Origin: Meconema thalassinum
Lineage: Eukaryota > Arthropoda > Insecta > Orthoptera > Tettigoniidae
Reading direction: 5' to 3'
Assembly (NCBI GenBank): GCA_946902985.2
Contig: OX336388.2
Coordinates: 1,210,154,609-1,210,218,608, forward strand
Length of the DNA stretch: 64,000 nucleotides
Both the position numbers and the translations under genes were made by a program. A model generated the notes under the pieces. It searched no databases and had not been told where the DNA came from. It worked only from the letters and a program-made list of their open reading frames with translations. This document shows positions 34,134 to 47,378 of the stretch, one piece after another. Every line of letters starts with the position of its first letter. Within the stretch, counting starts at the first letter, position 1.

Positions 34134-35004
34134 TCTACTTAGTATAAAACAAAGTCCCTGATTCTTGGATGTCACGGGTAAACTCGAAAACCACTGGATG
34201 GATTTTGATGCGGTTTTCACCATTCTGTAAAGGATATCTAGAGGATAATTTCTGTAGAAAATAATTTATTTATGGCCAAAGGAAGTCAAACACTAACGAT
34301 TTCAGTGAAAAGGTAAAAAAAAAAAAAAAAAAAAAAAAACTGGCGTCCGTGCGCTTTTTAAGCTTACGCTGGGCTAACCGTTAAAAATATCTTTATACTG
34401 TGAGTGTAAGAATTGTTCAGCATGAAAAGTTCTAAAAAAAAGCCCGAGAGAGCATATCTCTATCTTCAATACATCGCCTACTATAAGTGTTTTTACGCTT
34501 TCATTTCTTCCAACAATCTCCATTCAATTATTGAGGCGACAGTTTACGAGCTAGCTAGGGGCGAGTCTATCACCCCAATTACAGCTTGGCTAGCGGGCGA
34601 GCCTATTGCCCCAGATACAGCCAGCAGCAAACTGTCGAGTCGTGTTGAGTAAAAAACTTTATAGAAGAGTGGTTGTGTTTGGAGTTTCCTGGATGTACAA
34701 CTCGGCTTTTCTTCATTTCGCCTGTGAAGTTTTCGTTCCGCAAAATTCACAGTCAAGTTATGATTGGACGTAAGGGGTATTTGTTTTTCATGCACCTCGC
34801 CATTCTTAAATTACGTCTGACAAGAATTTGTTGCACATGCATCTCCATGATAATATAATTAATAGTCCAGTCAGTGATTTTAACCCATCATGCCGAGAGA
34901 CGTAAAGCGGATATTGGTCGTTGTTCATTGACATTGCAAAAAAAAGCGCTTATCACGTAATGCATTCATAACTGTTCGCGGGCGAAACCGGGTCGGGTTG
35001 CTAG
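34134..35004 (+). mobile_element. Non-autonomous Helitron
   Basis: Starts TCTACTTAGTATAAAACAAA and ends GGGTTGCTAG, with A before the start and T after the end, which is the A/T insertion preference and TC...CTRR boundary of Helitrons. The start text (ATAAAACAAAGTCCC) and the end (CGGGCGAAACCGGG) resemble common insect Helitrons. It contains a 24-bp poly-A run (34,316-34,339). No Rep/helicase is encoded. The frames at 34,413-34,858 are unsupported. Confidence 0.8.
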
Positions 35005-35420
35005 TTACATATATTAGTTAATTATCACTAATATAATGGGGCAATTTAGGATTACACGTTTCGAAATCAAGCGGCCATCATCAGATCCAGATCACTCTGT
35101 TGAGGTTTAAATTAGGCACCAATATATTTTAAATACATTTGTAGCGCGTATTTGGTGTTCATAATACGATTCGTAATTTGAATCTCATTGTAGGGTTGGG
35201 TTTGTTTTGTCTTAAGACTTTTGTGAATCACATGAGTAATGGTAAGTTATGCACGGGCATATAATTTAGAGTAACTCAATATAAGAATAAAATAAATAAA
35301 TAACAGCATGCACTAGAATTCTATTTGTACCTAGTTTACTTATCTCAGAAGAGCTATCGCCGTACAGCAGTTGTCTTTTCGCTTGCCTCGTCTCTACTGG
35401 CGAATTAAGAGCCAGGAACA
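35005..35420. other. No gene recognised
   Basis: AT-rich intergenic-like sequence with no repeat or domain that I recognise. Confidence 0.5.
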
Positions 35421-36945
35421 GCTGTTAATGTAGCCCTTTATCATCGTACAAAATTTTAGGGTGATATCAGTAATAGTTTCGAAGATATTGAACTAAATTA
35501 GATGCCAATGCATTACAATGTGCATAAACATTTGCTGTACCCAATTTCATTGCGTTTTTATGGTTAAATCGCGAGAAAAGTCTATTTAAAAGTTTCAACT
35601 TTGCTTGACCGCCATTTTCGTTTTGTAGTCAACAGGTTTTTGAAAGTCTCATAAGTGAACTTCTAGTGTTGCCCTTTATCACCGTACAATACTTAAGGGA
35701 GATATCAGTAATAGTTTCGGAGATACAGAATGCCGGTGTAATATTTCGCACAGCCGTCATGTTGGATTGGTGTGGAGGTAATAAAATTTGAAGGGCACGG
35801 TCGGCCGAAACCTAGAAACATTGCTGAGTTTTAATTCACTGGCCGTGAAAGCCAATATACCACAGTTAAATATGTACTTTTCAGATATGTACAGGCCATT
35901 TCAAATCCCATAGGTTAACTTATTTTAATGACTTCTGCAAACATGTCAACTTTCAGTTTGATTACCGTGATTGATTTGTAGACATTGAAAGTCACTTGGC
36001 CACCATGTTGTTTTTCTCCAGGATTTTGAAAGTCACATATGTGTACTCACTTACATTAATAGTTCTCTATCACCATACACAATTTCAGTTTGATTACTTA
36101 AATAATTTCGAGGTATTGTGAACTGGTGAAATATATTGCATGGATGCCATGTTGGATGTTTATCATATATACTATAGAATTATATACCAGCTGATGGGTA
36201 TTATAATGGCGGTTCATAATACCAATCTATATTTCTATCGCTCGTACAGGACACGAGAAATAAAAAAGTGACTAATAATTTTGCACAGCCACCATTTTTA
36301 TGTTCTCATTAAGATGGAATTAAATTAGACGTCAATATATTAAGCCTTGTATGAAAATATACCGTGTCAAGTTGCATAGCAATCGGATTATTCAGTCACG
36401 AGAGAAATTCATTGAAATATTTCAATTTCGCGTCGCCACCATATTGGTTTTGTTCTTATCAGGTTATTGAAATCCCACAAGTAAACTTATTTTAATGGTT
36501 TCTATAAACACACGGAATTTAAGTTTGATTGCTGTGATAGATTCATAGATATTGAGAACCGGTGAGCAATTTCGGATGACCACCATGTTGGATAGTTGTA
36601 CTGTATATGTAGCCAACAAAGCTGTATACCAGTAGATTACGTTTATTACGTTGCTTCAGTATATAAACGTTACTTTGATCGCTTGATTAGGACACAACAA
36701 TTAATAATTTTATTTTATAATTTCACTAAGCCGTCATCTTGAGTTTATGAAAACAATTGAATTTTATAAGATTAAAAATTATATAAACATTTACTGTACC
36801 GAATTTCACTACGCTTGAATGAGCAAATCGCTTGAAACGTCAATTTTAATATTTTAATTTTACTTGACCGTCATGTTGGTTTTGTTGAATTTATCTTAGT
36901 AGGTTATTCTCCATCACCATACAATATTTCATTCACACCCAAGTA
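35421..36945 (-). mobile_element. Degraded HINE family 2 array
   Basis: On the minus strand the text matches the ~288-bp units of 18,281-19,794 (for example the complement of CACCGTACAA...GAGATATCAGTAATAGTTTC). At least five divergent units are present. Neither the AGCCTATTTTC start nor the hairpin/CTTG end is visible, so it is truncated at both sides. Confidence 0.75.
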
Positions 36946-37657
36946 CAGGGTGTGGAAATGACTACAATCCCCAAGCTCCATGGAGAAACAACAACAGTAT
37001 GCGACCATCGTTGCCACAGCCAACTTATCTGGTTGTGCATCTTTCACAAGAAAGTCTGAATAGATCTACTGTTTGTCACAGCTGACGTCATACTGGGGCA
37101 ATTTACGGTTTGAACTGTCGCTGTTTGCTCCGTCTCTAAGAGCTTCGGTAACTCATGTTCTGTTCGTCATGAATCCCGCTGTGGTCGATATTATATTCAA
37201 TTAGTAACAGATCCATGGCTGGTTGACTGATCGAAAGAGATAGGGATAGTTAATGGCTAAGACATGAATCAGAGGCATAGAGGCATAACCGTTCCTTATC
37301 TGGAGTGAAGGGGGTGAGGAATGATGGGAAATGGAATTGAAGAATTATCGCCCAGTACGGTAGAATACCAGTGTCCCTGTTCCAATGGTGCAGATGAAGC
37401 TTAATAAATAATGGGTGTTTCCCTCATCCTGAAAATAATTTTTAAATGCGATAAATAAATTAGCTACTCTATTATTGGTTGGCACCTACGTATTTAACGC
37501 GTTAAGCTTCAGACAACCTCATTCACCTCAAGCACTACGGAATTCAAAACATTGGCAACGTCTTTTTTGAGTTTTTTGATGACTACAACATTAGGTTTTA
37601 CCCTTTAGAACTTCATTTTAATAAGCTACTTATAATTGTTGAAATACATATTATCTA
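36946..37657. other. No gene recognised
   Basis: No domain or clear repeat. It forms the outer left flank of the Helitron; inverted-repeat ends like those of element 1 are not seen here. Confidence 0.5.
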
Positions 37658-40600
37658 TCTATATATATAACAAGATGTTCAGTAAAGAACATATAGCCTA
37701 CTTTCTCCTAAATGCATGGGTATTGTTATAACTCTTTGTCCTTTTCAAGGAGTATGATTGAATGTTGGTTGTAGTAGCTTGTTGAAATACAACGTGCTAT
37801 AGGGATATTAAACATGAATATGAGGTGCCCTTTGCTAGTGCTACCTCTGTACCAAATTTCGTTCAATTCGGTTTCACCGTGTTTGAATTGATAGGGGGAA
37901 TCGATTTGCACACATACTTGGCCACCATCTGCAAACTATTGGGCTGATGTTCTTGCAGTTTGGTCAGAATATATTTCCCACATAAAGATATGGTGTTGCA
38001 AAATTTGGTAGAGACTAGATTATTAGGTTGGTCATAATTACATTTTAGCTTTTAACATTTGGGTGGCCGCGATTACGTTTCCGTCAAGATAGCGGTGATA
38101 TAAAACATGACACTGAGGTGCCCTTTGCTAGTGCTACCTCTGTACCAAATTTCGTTCATTCGGTTCCATCGTGTTCGAATTAATAGGGGGAATCAATTTT
38201 GACATAAAGATGGCCGCCATCCGCAAACTATTAGGCTAATGACCTATTAGATTGGTCAAAGGATGCTCCCTCCATAAAGGTATGTTGTTGCAAAGTTTGG
38301 TAGAGATCGGATGGTTATGGTAGTCGTAATTTGATCCAAGCTTTAAACATTCGTGTGGCCGCCATTACGTTTTTGTCAATATGGCGGCGATATTAATCAT
38401 GACACTGAGATGCCCTTTGCTAGTGCTATCTCTGTACCAAATTTCGTTCCATTCGGTTTCACCGTGTTTGAATTAATAGGGGGAATCGATTCTGACACAA
38501 AGATGGCCGCCATCCGCAAACTATTAGGCGAATGACCTATTAGATTGGTCAAAGGATGCTCCCTCCATAAAGGTATGTAGTTGCAAAATTTGGTAGAGAT
38601 CGGATGATTAGGTTAATCGTAATTTGATTTAAGCTTTGAACATTCGTGTGGCCGCTATTACGTTTCAGTCAAGATGGCGGCGATATAAAACATGACACTG
38701 AGGTGCCCTTTGCTAGTGCTACCTCTGTACCAAATTTCGTTCCATTCGGTTCCACCGTGTTTGAATTAATAGGGGGAATCAATTTTGACATAAAGATGGC
38801 CGCCATCCGCAAACTATTAGGCTAATAACCTATTAGATTGTTCAAAGGATGCTCCCTCCATAAAGGTATGTTGTTGCAAAGTTTGGTAGAGATCGGATGG
38901 TTATGGTAGTCGTAATTTGATCCAAGCTTTAAACATTCGTGTGGCCGCCATTACGTTTCTGTCAATATGGCGGCGATATTAATCATGACACTGAGATGCC
39001 CTTTGCTAGTGCTATCTCTGTACCAAATTTCGTTCCATTCGGTTTCACCGTGTTTGAATTAATGGGGGGAATCGATTCTGACACAAAGATGGCCGCCATC
39101 CGCAAACTATTAGGCGAATGACCTATTAGATTGGTCAAAGGATGCTCCCTCCATAAAGGTATGTAGTTGCAAAATTTGGTAGAGATCGGATGATTAGGTT
39201 AATCGTAATTTGATTTAAGCTTTGAACATTCGTGTGGCCGCCATTACGTTTCAGTCAAGATGGCGGCGATATAAAACATGACACTGAGGTGCTCTTTGCT
39301 AGTGCTACCTCTGTACCAAATTGCGTTCCATTCGGTTCCACCGTGTTTGAATTAATAGGGGGAATCAATTTTGACATAAAGATGGCCGCCATCCGCAAAC
39401 TATTAGGCTAATAACCTATTAGATTGGTCAAAGGATGCTCCCTCCATAAGGGTATGTTGTTGCAAAGTTTCGTAGAGATCGGATGGTTATGTTAGTCGTA
39501 ATTTAACTTAAGCTTTGAACATTTGTGTGGCCGCCATTACGTTTCTGTCAATATGGCGGCGATATAAAACATGACACTGAGGTGCCTTTTGTTAGTACTA
39601 CCTCTGTACCAAATTTTGTTCCATTCGGTTGCACCGTGTTCGAATTAATAGGGGGAATCGATTTTCACTCAAAGATGGCCGCCATCCGCAAACTATTACG
39701 CTGATGACCTATTTGTTTGGTCAAAGGATGCTCCCCCAACAAACCTATGTTGTTGCAAAATTTGGTAGAGATCGGATGATTAGGTTAGTCGTAATTTGAT
39801 TTAAGCTTTGAACATTTGTGTGGCCGCCATTACGTTTCCGTCAAGATGGCGGCGATATAAAACATGACTCTGAGGTGCCTTTTGTTAGTACGACCTCTGT
39901 AGCAAATTTCGTTCCATTCGGTTGCACCGTGTTCGAATTATTAGGGGGAATCGATTTTCACACAAAGATGGCCGCCATCCGCAAACTATTACGCTGATGA
40001 CCTATTGGTTTGGTCAAAGGATGTTCCCCCCATAAAGGTATGTTGTTGCAAAATTTGGTAGCGATCGGATGATTAGGTTAGTCGTAATTTGATTTTAGCT
40101 TTGAACATTTGTGTGGCCGCCATTACGTTTCCGTCAAGATGGCGGCGATATAAAACATGACACTGAGGTGTCCTTTGCTAGTGCTACCTTTGTACTAAAT
40201 TTCGTTCAATTCGCATTCACCGTGTTCGAATTGATAGGGGGGGACAGACATTCAGAGTACACACACTCACACAGACTCACACACACACATACACACACAC
40301 AGACTCACACACACACATACACACACACACACACACAGACAGACACACTTTTTTCGCCCTGTGTTGATCTCATAAGTCTACTTTCATTTTTTGCAAAAAT
40401 CGAAAGTAGGCTAAAAATCAATGTAACGTGATAGTTTGTCTGTGGGTGGGTATGTATGTCTCCTATGCGTTCATATACCATACGTCCGATTGCGATGAAA
40501 CTTGGGTGAGATGTTGAGTACACTCCAAGGAAGGTTTCTGACTTAGTAAATCCATTTTACAATAGGTAGCGCACGCGTAGATTCAACAAATGAGCGACGA

Positions 40601-43498
40601 TGCGCGAAGCATTTCAACAAAGTCCCGTATGTGTTCATATACCATTCGTCCGATAGCGATGAAACTTGGGTGAGATGTTGTGTACACTTACGTGAAGGTT
40701 TCAAAATGAGTGAATACATTTCACAGCAGATAGCGCACAAGTAGATTCAACAAATGAGTGACGACACGCAATGCGTTTCAACAAAGTCCCGTATGCATTC
40801 AAATACCATTCGTCCGATAGCTATGAAACTTGCGTAAAATGTTGTGTACACTGCAGGGAAATTTTCTGGCTTAGTAATCCTCTTTACAATAGGCAGCGCA
40901 CGAGTAGATTCAACAAATAAGCTACGACGCGCGAAGCATTTCAACAAAGTCACGTTTGCGTTCATATACCATTCGTCCGATAGCGATGAAACTAGGCTGA
41001 GATTTTGTGTGCACTCCAGGGAAGGTTTCTAGCTTAGTAAATCCCTTTAAAATAGGTAGAGCACGAGTAGAATCAACAAATGAGCAACGGCGCGCGAAGC
41101 GTTTCAACAAAGTCCCATATAATTTCATATACAATTCATCCGATAGCGATGAAACTTGGGTGAGATGTTGTGTACACTCCAGGGAAGGTTTCTGTCTTAG
41201 TACAAACATTTTACAATAGGTAGCGCTCCGGTAGATTCAACAAATGAGCGATGACACGCGAAGCGTTTCAAAAAAGTCCCGTATAAAGACATATACCAGT
41301 CGTCTGATAGTGATAAATGTTTGGTGAATTGTTGTGTACACTCCAGGAAAGGTTTCTGGCTAAGTGAATCCATTTTACAATACGAAGCGCACGTTTATAT
41401 TCAACAAATGAGTGACTACGCGCGAAGCGTAAGACAACGTCCCGTATACGTTCACATACCATTCATCCGATTGCGATGAAACTTGGGTGAGATGTTGTGT
41501 ACACTCCAGGGAAGGTTTCTGGCTGAGTACATCCATATTACAATATGTAGCGCAAGAGTAGAATCAACAAATGAGCGACGACACGCGAAGCGTTTCAACC
41601 AAGTCCCGTATGGATTGGAAAATTTCTGGCTTAGTAAATCCACTATACAACATGCAGCGCACAAGTTGATTCAACAAATGAGGGACGACGCGCGAAGCGT
41701 TTCAATAAAGTCCCGTATAAGGTCATATACCATTCTGCCGTTAGTGGTGAAACTTGGGTGAAATATGGTGGACACTCCAAGGAAGGTTTCTGGCTTAGTA
41801 AATACATTTCACAGAAGGTAGCACACGAGTAGATTCGACAAATGAACGACGACACGCGGAGCGTTTCAATACAGTCCCCTATGTCTTCATATCCCATTAG
41901 TCCGATAGCGATGAAACTTGGGTGAGATGTTGTGGACACTGACGTGACGGTTTCTAACTTAGTAAATACATTTTACAGTAGGTAGCGCACGAGTAGATTC
42001 AACAAATGAGTGATGGAGCGCGAATCGTTTAAAAAAAATCATGTATGCGTTCATATACTATTCATCCGATTGCGATGAAACATTGATCAGTTATTGTGTA
42101 CCCGCCAGGGAAGGGGACTTAGTAAATCCATTTCACAATAAGTAGCGCAAGAGTAGATGCAACAAATGGGTGACGACGCGCGAAGCGTTTCGACAACGTC
42201 CCGTATACGTTCACATACCATTCATCCGATTGCGATGAAACTTGGGTGAGATGTTGTGTACACTCCAGGGAAGGTTTCTGGCTGAGTACATCCATATTAC
42301 AATATGTAGCGCAAGAGTAGAATCAACAAATGAGCGACGACACGCGAAGCGTTTCAACCAAGTCCCGTATGGATTCATGTACCATTCGTCCGTAACGATG
42401 AAACTTGGGTGAGATGTTGTGTACACGTCATGGAAAATTTCTGGCTTAGTAAATCCACTATACAATATGCAGCGCACAAGTTGATTCAACAAATGAGGGA
42501 CGACGCGCGAAGCGTTTCAATAAAGTCCCGTATAAGGTCATATACCATTCTGCCGTTAGCGGTGAAACTTGGGTGAAATATGGTGGACACTCCAAGGAAG
42601 GTTTCTGGCTTAGTAAATGCATTTCACAGAAGGTAGCACACGAGTAGATTCGACAAATGAACGACGACACGCGGAGCGTTTCAATACAGTCCCCTATGTC
42701 TTCATATCCCATTAGTCCGATAGCGATGAAACTTGGGTGAGATGTTGTGGACACTTACGTGACGGTTTCTAACTTAGTAAATACATTTTACAGTAGGTAG
42801 CGCACGAGTAGATTCAACAAATGAGTGACGGAGCGCGAATCGTTTAAAAGAAATCAGGTATGCGTTCATATACTATTCATCCGATTGCGATGAAACATTG
42901 ATCAGTTATTGTGTACCCGCCAGGGAAGGGGACTTAGTAAATCCATTTCACAATAAGTAGCGCAAGAGTAGATGCAACAAATGGGTGACGACGCGCGAAG
43001 CGTTTCAACAAAATCCCCTGTTGCGTTCATATAACATTCTTCGATTGCGATGAAACCTTGATGAGTTATTGTGTACACGCCAGGGAAGGGCTTCGACTTC
43101 GTAATACATTTCTCAATAGGTAGCGCACGAGTAGATTCAACAAATGAGTGACAGCGCACGAATCGTTTAAACAAAAACCCCTATACGTGCATATACCATT
43201 CATCCGATTGCGATGAATCATTGATGAGTTATTCTGTACACGCCAGGGAAGGGTTTCGACTTAGTAAATCCATTTCACAATAGGTAGCGTACGAGTAGAT
43301 TCAACAAATGAGTGACAGCGATGAAACTTTTGAAAGTTGTTGTGCACGCTCCCACGAATGGTTCTAAATTAGGAAATCCAGTTTACGATAGCTTAGAGGC
43401 AGTTAACATGTTGTGTATCCAAAAGCACTTCAAGAAACAGAATTTCAACGCCAACACTTTCTTTGATTGGCATTGCAACGCATGCCGGGTACAGCTTG
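37658..43498 (+). mobile_element. Helitron-like element with 163-bp tandem repeats (left arm), split by a HINE
   Basis: The start TCTATATATATAA (37,658-37,670) is preceded by A and continues, after the nested HINE, at 40,413 with AAAAATCAATGTAACG. About 16 tandem units of 162-164 bp follow, marked by CGATAGCGATGAAAC at 40,651, 40,815 (variant), 40,979 and 41,141. The 3' end reads GCATGCCGGGTACAGCTTG and is followed by T. The terminal CTTG departs from CTRR, but the CCGGGTACAGCTNG ending resembles insect Helitrons. Frames on the minus strand reflect the repeats. Confidence 0.65.
37671..40412 (-). mobile_element. HINE family 1, copy 2, nested in the Helitron
   Basis: Minus-strand start AGCCTACTTTC at 40,412, CA/GT microsatellite at about 40,258-40,348, about eight 293-bp units, then hairpin and CTTG at 37,671. 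The flanks rejoin as the Helitron start TCTATATATATAA plus AAAAATC, so the target was a T/T site on the minus strand. Pairs of units form a 586-bp higher-order repeat: 38,353-38,535 and 38,939-39,121 are nearly identical. Confidence 0.8.
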
Positions 43499-43947
43499 TA
43501 TATATATAAAAATCAATGTAACGTGATAGTTTGTCTGTGGGTATGTATGTCTCCTATGCGTTCATATACCATTCGTCCGATTGCGATGAAACTTGGGTGA
43601 GATGTTGAGTACACTCCAAGGAAGGTTTTTGACTTAGTAAATCCATTTTACAATAGGTAGCGCACGCGTAGATTCAACAAATGAGCGACGATGCGCGAAG
43701 CATTTCAACAAAGTCCCGTATGTGTTCATATACCATTCGTCCGATAGCGATGAAACTTGGGTGAGATGTTGTGTACACTTACGTGAAGGTTTCAAAATTA
43801 GTGAATATATTTCACAGTAGATAGCGCACAAGTAGATTCAACAAATGACAGACGACACGCAATGCGTTTCAACAAAGTCCCGTATGCATTCAAATACCAT
43901 TCGTCCGATAGCTATAAAACTTGCGTAAAATGTTGTGTACACTGCAG
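43499..43947 (+). mobile_element. Second Helitron-like copy, head-to-tail and truncated
   Basis: TATATATATAAAAATCAATG starts directly after the CTTG of the first copy and lacks only the leading TC. About 2.5 repeat units follow before an abrupt junction at about 43,948 with giant-element inverted-repeat sequence (GGACCACTCG, as at 7,090). Confidence 0.75.
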
Positions 43948-44935
43948 GGACCACTCGTTATATTTTTGAAATATTTTTTGAAAACTTTTGTTTTCGAAAG
44001 TAGGTGATAGTTTGAAAACCAAACATGATAGAATGTTGTGCCATGGCTCAAACGAACGGTATCTATGTCCTTTATTTTTATAATAAAACTTTTTTATTTT
44101 TATGTTTTATTGAAAATAGTCCAATTTTTAAATTCCTATTATGGAAATTATGAACTTAACAAAAAAAAGTGTGTTTGTCGTAAATGAATGGTCCCTACCC
44201 CCTTTACCCCCAAAATAAATTTCAAGTCTCTAGGATAATAACTGTGCAGTAGTGGGGTAACACCAATTCTGCTTAACCCCCTACTTTCATATAAACTTAG
44301 GCGATATCTCCTGAACGCGTGGTCGGATTTTAACGAGCAAGGTATTGTTGGCGTTGGGATGACGTTCTCTTGGCTAAGAATGTGTGTTGGTAGGGCCTAT
44401 TATAAGTTAATGTTTTTGGATTGGCGCTATTTTGGAAACGGTGAATTTTGGAAAAACGTTTGTTTGACGTTAATGAAAGGTGGGTATGCCCTCTAGGTGG
44501 GCAGCAAGTTTCAAGGGTGTAGAAGGAAAAAAATGATAGCCTACTTTCTCGCGAACATTGGCGATAATTGGCGAATGGATGGTCGGATTTTATCGAATGA
44601 GGTGTTGTTGGACTCAAGCTGACGGGCGCTTTGCTCTGGACCATGTATTATATTTTTTTAAATATTTTTAGAAAATTTTGTTTTTAAGTAGACTATAGTT
44701 TGAAAACGAAACTTAATAGAACGTTTTTCAATAGTTCAAACAAATGGTCTCTATGACCTTTATTTTTTATACTAATACTTTTTTTATTTTTGAGATTTTT
44801 TTTGAAAACACTGAAATTTTGAATTTTTACTATTTTGGAAACTAACAAGTTTACAAATAAGTTTGACATAAATGAAAACTCCCTACCCCCTCTACCATGA
44901 TAATAAATGTCAAATCTCTAGGACAAAAACACTGA
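43948..44935 (+). repeat. Left inverted-repeat sub-units of element 2
   Basis: Two related sub-units begin GGACCACTCG (43,948) and GGACCATGTATTA (44,638), and each ends near TCTCTAGGA. A middle sub-unit (about 44,270-44,640) with GGCGATATCTCC and GTCGGATTTTAACGAG separates them. Tandemly built inverted repeats are typical of Foldback-like elements. Confidence 0.75.
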
Positions 44936-46187
44936 GCATTTAAAAAAATCTTTTTTATAAAAGAGTGTTTGTAGACAGAGTGCCGGTAGCGCTTGACACA
45001 TGTTACAACGAGGCTATGACTAACCATGGTGGATACAGGAAATGGCTATTTCGACGGTGCGATGTAAGGCAAAACGAGGGGTCCCTTTTCGATAGTTTTC
45101 CCTATGACGAATGAATGAAGGCGAATATTTTGAAATGTGACAAGCATGCTAAGATTTTTTACCCCTGAAGGGGATCTTTAACGTTTTAGTTAACGGTGAT
45201 GAGCGAGATCGCTCTCTGACACAACAGACGGTTGTAGGATATGAACAAGTGATTCTTTGACGTTGGCGATCTCGGTGACCGTGCCCGGAAGAAATGAATT
45301 GCTATTTTGGTGGGATGGTGGGGCAGTTTATGACGGTTGGTTTTGTGATATTTCCTATGACGGATGGAGGCGAATATTTGAAAATGTGTTACGTGTGCTA
45401 GGATTTTTTTTTACCCTGAAAGGGGATCTTTAACATGCTAGTAAACGGTAATAAGCGAGACTGCTGTCTGGCACAGTAAATGGTTTTAGAATATGGAAAC
45501 ATATAACATTTGCTCGCCCCAGTCATGTGCATGCACGCAAAGAGCCAAAACGGTAAGGTCATTGGCCTGAAATGTTATAAACTAAATATTGAACTGGTTA
45601 AAGTCATGTGTTTTAGGGTGAAAGTATGTGGTTAACATGATAATATACTGAGGATGGCCGCTTGGTAGTAATTATTATTATTACAGTAAAATATTTAATA
45701 ATAATAATAATAATAAGACACACATGTTTTCAATGCTAACACACACAGTCCTGCTCACTGGAGACTGAATATTGTACCTAGCCAGATGACTTGTGAGAGA
45801 GACTGCTGATAAGACAAAAATGTCTACGTCAGCAGGAAGTGTGATATCAGCTTACTTGCCTCGTGGTGGCTAGCAGGTGCGACGTTTAAGCAGCTGCCAT
45901 GTTGGTTCTGAGACAGAAGGACTATCAATGTATAAGAGGCTGCCATTTTGGTTCCTCATTAAAAACATGAAATGTATAAGGTACGCGAATCTTATCGCGT
46001 TTGAGGAATGTGGAGAGGCGTGGGAACACGTGTGAGAGAGACAACATTTCAAGGTTAAAACGCTGAGAAAATGCAACTCTCTCTGTTGCTAAGCAGACTG
46101 ATAAGAATTGCGTTAGTGATACACTGACAGGACTAGCAAATAGACGTATGCAGTAGAGCTGTGGAAGAAAAATCCTTTTATTTTTTG
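44936..46187. other. Upstream region and non-coding exon 1 of the spliced gene, element 2
   Basis: Matches 7,410-8,580. The block with ACCCCTGAAGGGGATC occurs twice here (about 45,161 and 45,415) but once in element 1. Exon 1 ends at 46,187 before GTAAGT. Confidence 0.5.
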
Positions 46188-46293
46188 GTAAGTACCTATG
46201 AATGATTATTTTAATAATGAAATGCTAATGAACCTTAAATTTGTAGTTATTGATCAGGTAATTAATGATTTTTATTTATTTATTTGTTTGCAG

Positions 46294-47147
46294 ATAACCG
46301 GTGTACCTTACATGTCTGAGATACAAGAAACCATTGCGCTTTTGGGCCCACTAGAAGGAAACAGTAACAAGCCAGTGCAAGTGAAGGTGAGATTATTTTT
46401 TTAAACTGACTTGTTTCATATTTTTTTGTTTGATATTATTTTATTTTATTTTATTTTATTTTATGAAATGCATGTATTAACCTTAATTTATGTATTTATA
46501 GCGGTTTATTTTATTTATTTTTAGAAACTTGGAAAGAAAAGAATTACCGCCGTAGCAGTTGCTGAAAACCCAAGACGCAGTAGAGTGCAACCATTGTTTC
46601 CAGACAGTGAACTATTGAAAACTCAGGTAAGTCTAACTTAAAAATGCTATTCCATTTTACCATTACTGAAAACTCGTAGACAAAAAATGCATTACCTGTA
46701 CATGACTAGGACGATGATTGCTTTCTTGAATAATGGCCATGTATTGGCAAACGGTACAAGATTATATTGGCTGTTGACTGGGAAAAGTACAAGGCTATGT
46801 TGGATTTTCTAAAAACAAAAAAATAAATTTAATTTATGGGTGGTTCCCTATGGACTCAATAAATATCCACAGGTTTGAACAAGATAATCTGAACAAAATG
46901 ATATGATATTTATTTTTGTTTATATATTGGTTAAAGGGAAATGTAAATGACCGCTGCTTTATAAAAAAAAAGTACATGGGTTACTGTTAGTGCAGACGTA
47001 CTGTTAATTTTTTAAAATATTTTTGATGGTGTTTTTTATTTAATGCCAATTAACGTTAAAGTTTAATTACAAGTATTGATTGATTGATTGAGTGACGAGT
47101 TTTTTTAGGTGTGGTCATACGCCATTAACATAGTGAACAGACAGTGA
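46294..47147 (+). CDS. Spliced small cargo gene, element 2 left arm
   Basis: Exon 2 is 46,294-46,386 (ATG 46,312), exon 3 is 46,525-46,626, and exon 4 is 47,109-47,147 with a TGA stop. All acceptor and donor dinucleotides are intact and all junctions are phase 0, giving 71 residues. A few residues differ from element 1. Function unknown. The 14-bp target duplication of the Penelope-like insertion starts 11 bases after the stop codon, so the insertion separates this gene from the IAP gene. Confidence 0.6.
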
Positions 47148-47220
47148 AAAAAAACATACAATGTAGTTTAATATTCATAATGTTGAATTTTGGGCTTATG
47201 CCGTGTTTTATTATATTGAA

Positions 47221-47265
47221 ATTCGACGCGTTTCGAAAGAAACCATGTCTTTCATCGTCAGGAAT
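47221..47265 (-). ncRNA. Hammerhead ribozyme, minus-oriented Penelope-like copy
   Basis: On the minus strand: stem I ATTC/GAAT, core CTGACGA (47,255-47,261), stem II GAAAG/CTTTC, GAAA, a tiny stem III and the GTC cleavage site. It is identical in core to the copy at 49,241-49,285. Confidence 0.8.
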
Positions 47266-47378
47266 AATCTGGAATACGACAATGTTGCTAAGAGAAAGCA
47301 ACGAAGAACATATAGAAGGTGCCCAAAGATGGACGCCATTATAGCCCCATGTTAGGGACAACGGAAAACAGCAGTGAA

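Noticed and set aside
38353..40431. Repeated plus-strand frames beginning MWPPLRF within the 293-bp arrays
   Set aside because: They recur once per repeat unit, vary by frameshift between units and end in the CA microsatellite; they are shadows of the HINE repeat.
40543..43174. Repeated minus-strand frames of 65-98 aa in the 163-bp arrays
   Set aside because: Periodic frames with no conserved start or stop context; non-coding Helitron repeats.
40413..43498. CRISPR-like regular spacing
   Set aside because: The units are 163 bp of continuous tandem repeat without short repeats separated by unique spacers, in a eukaryotic context.
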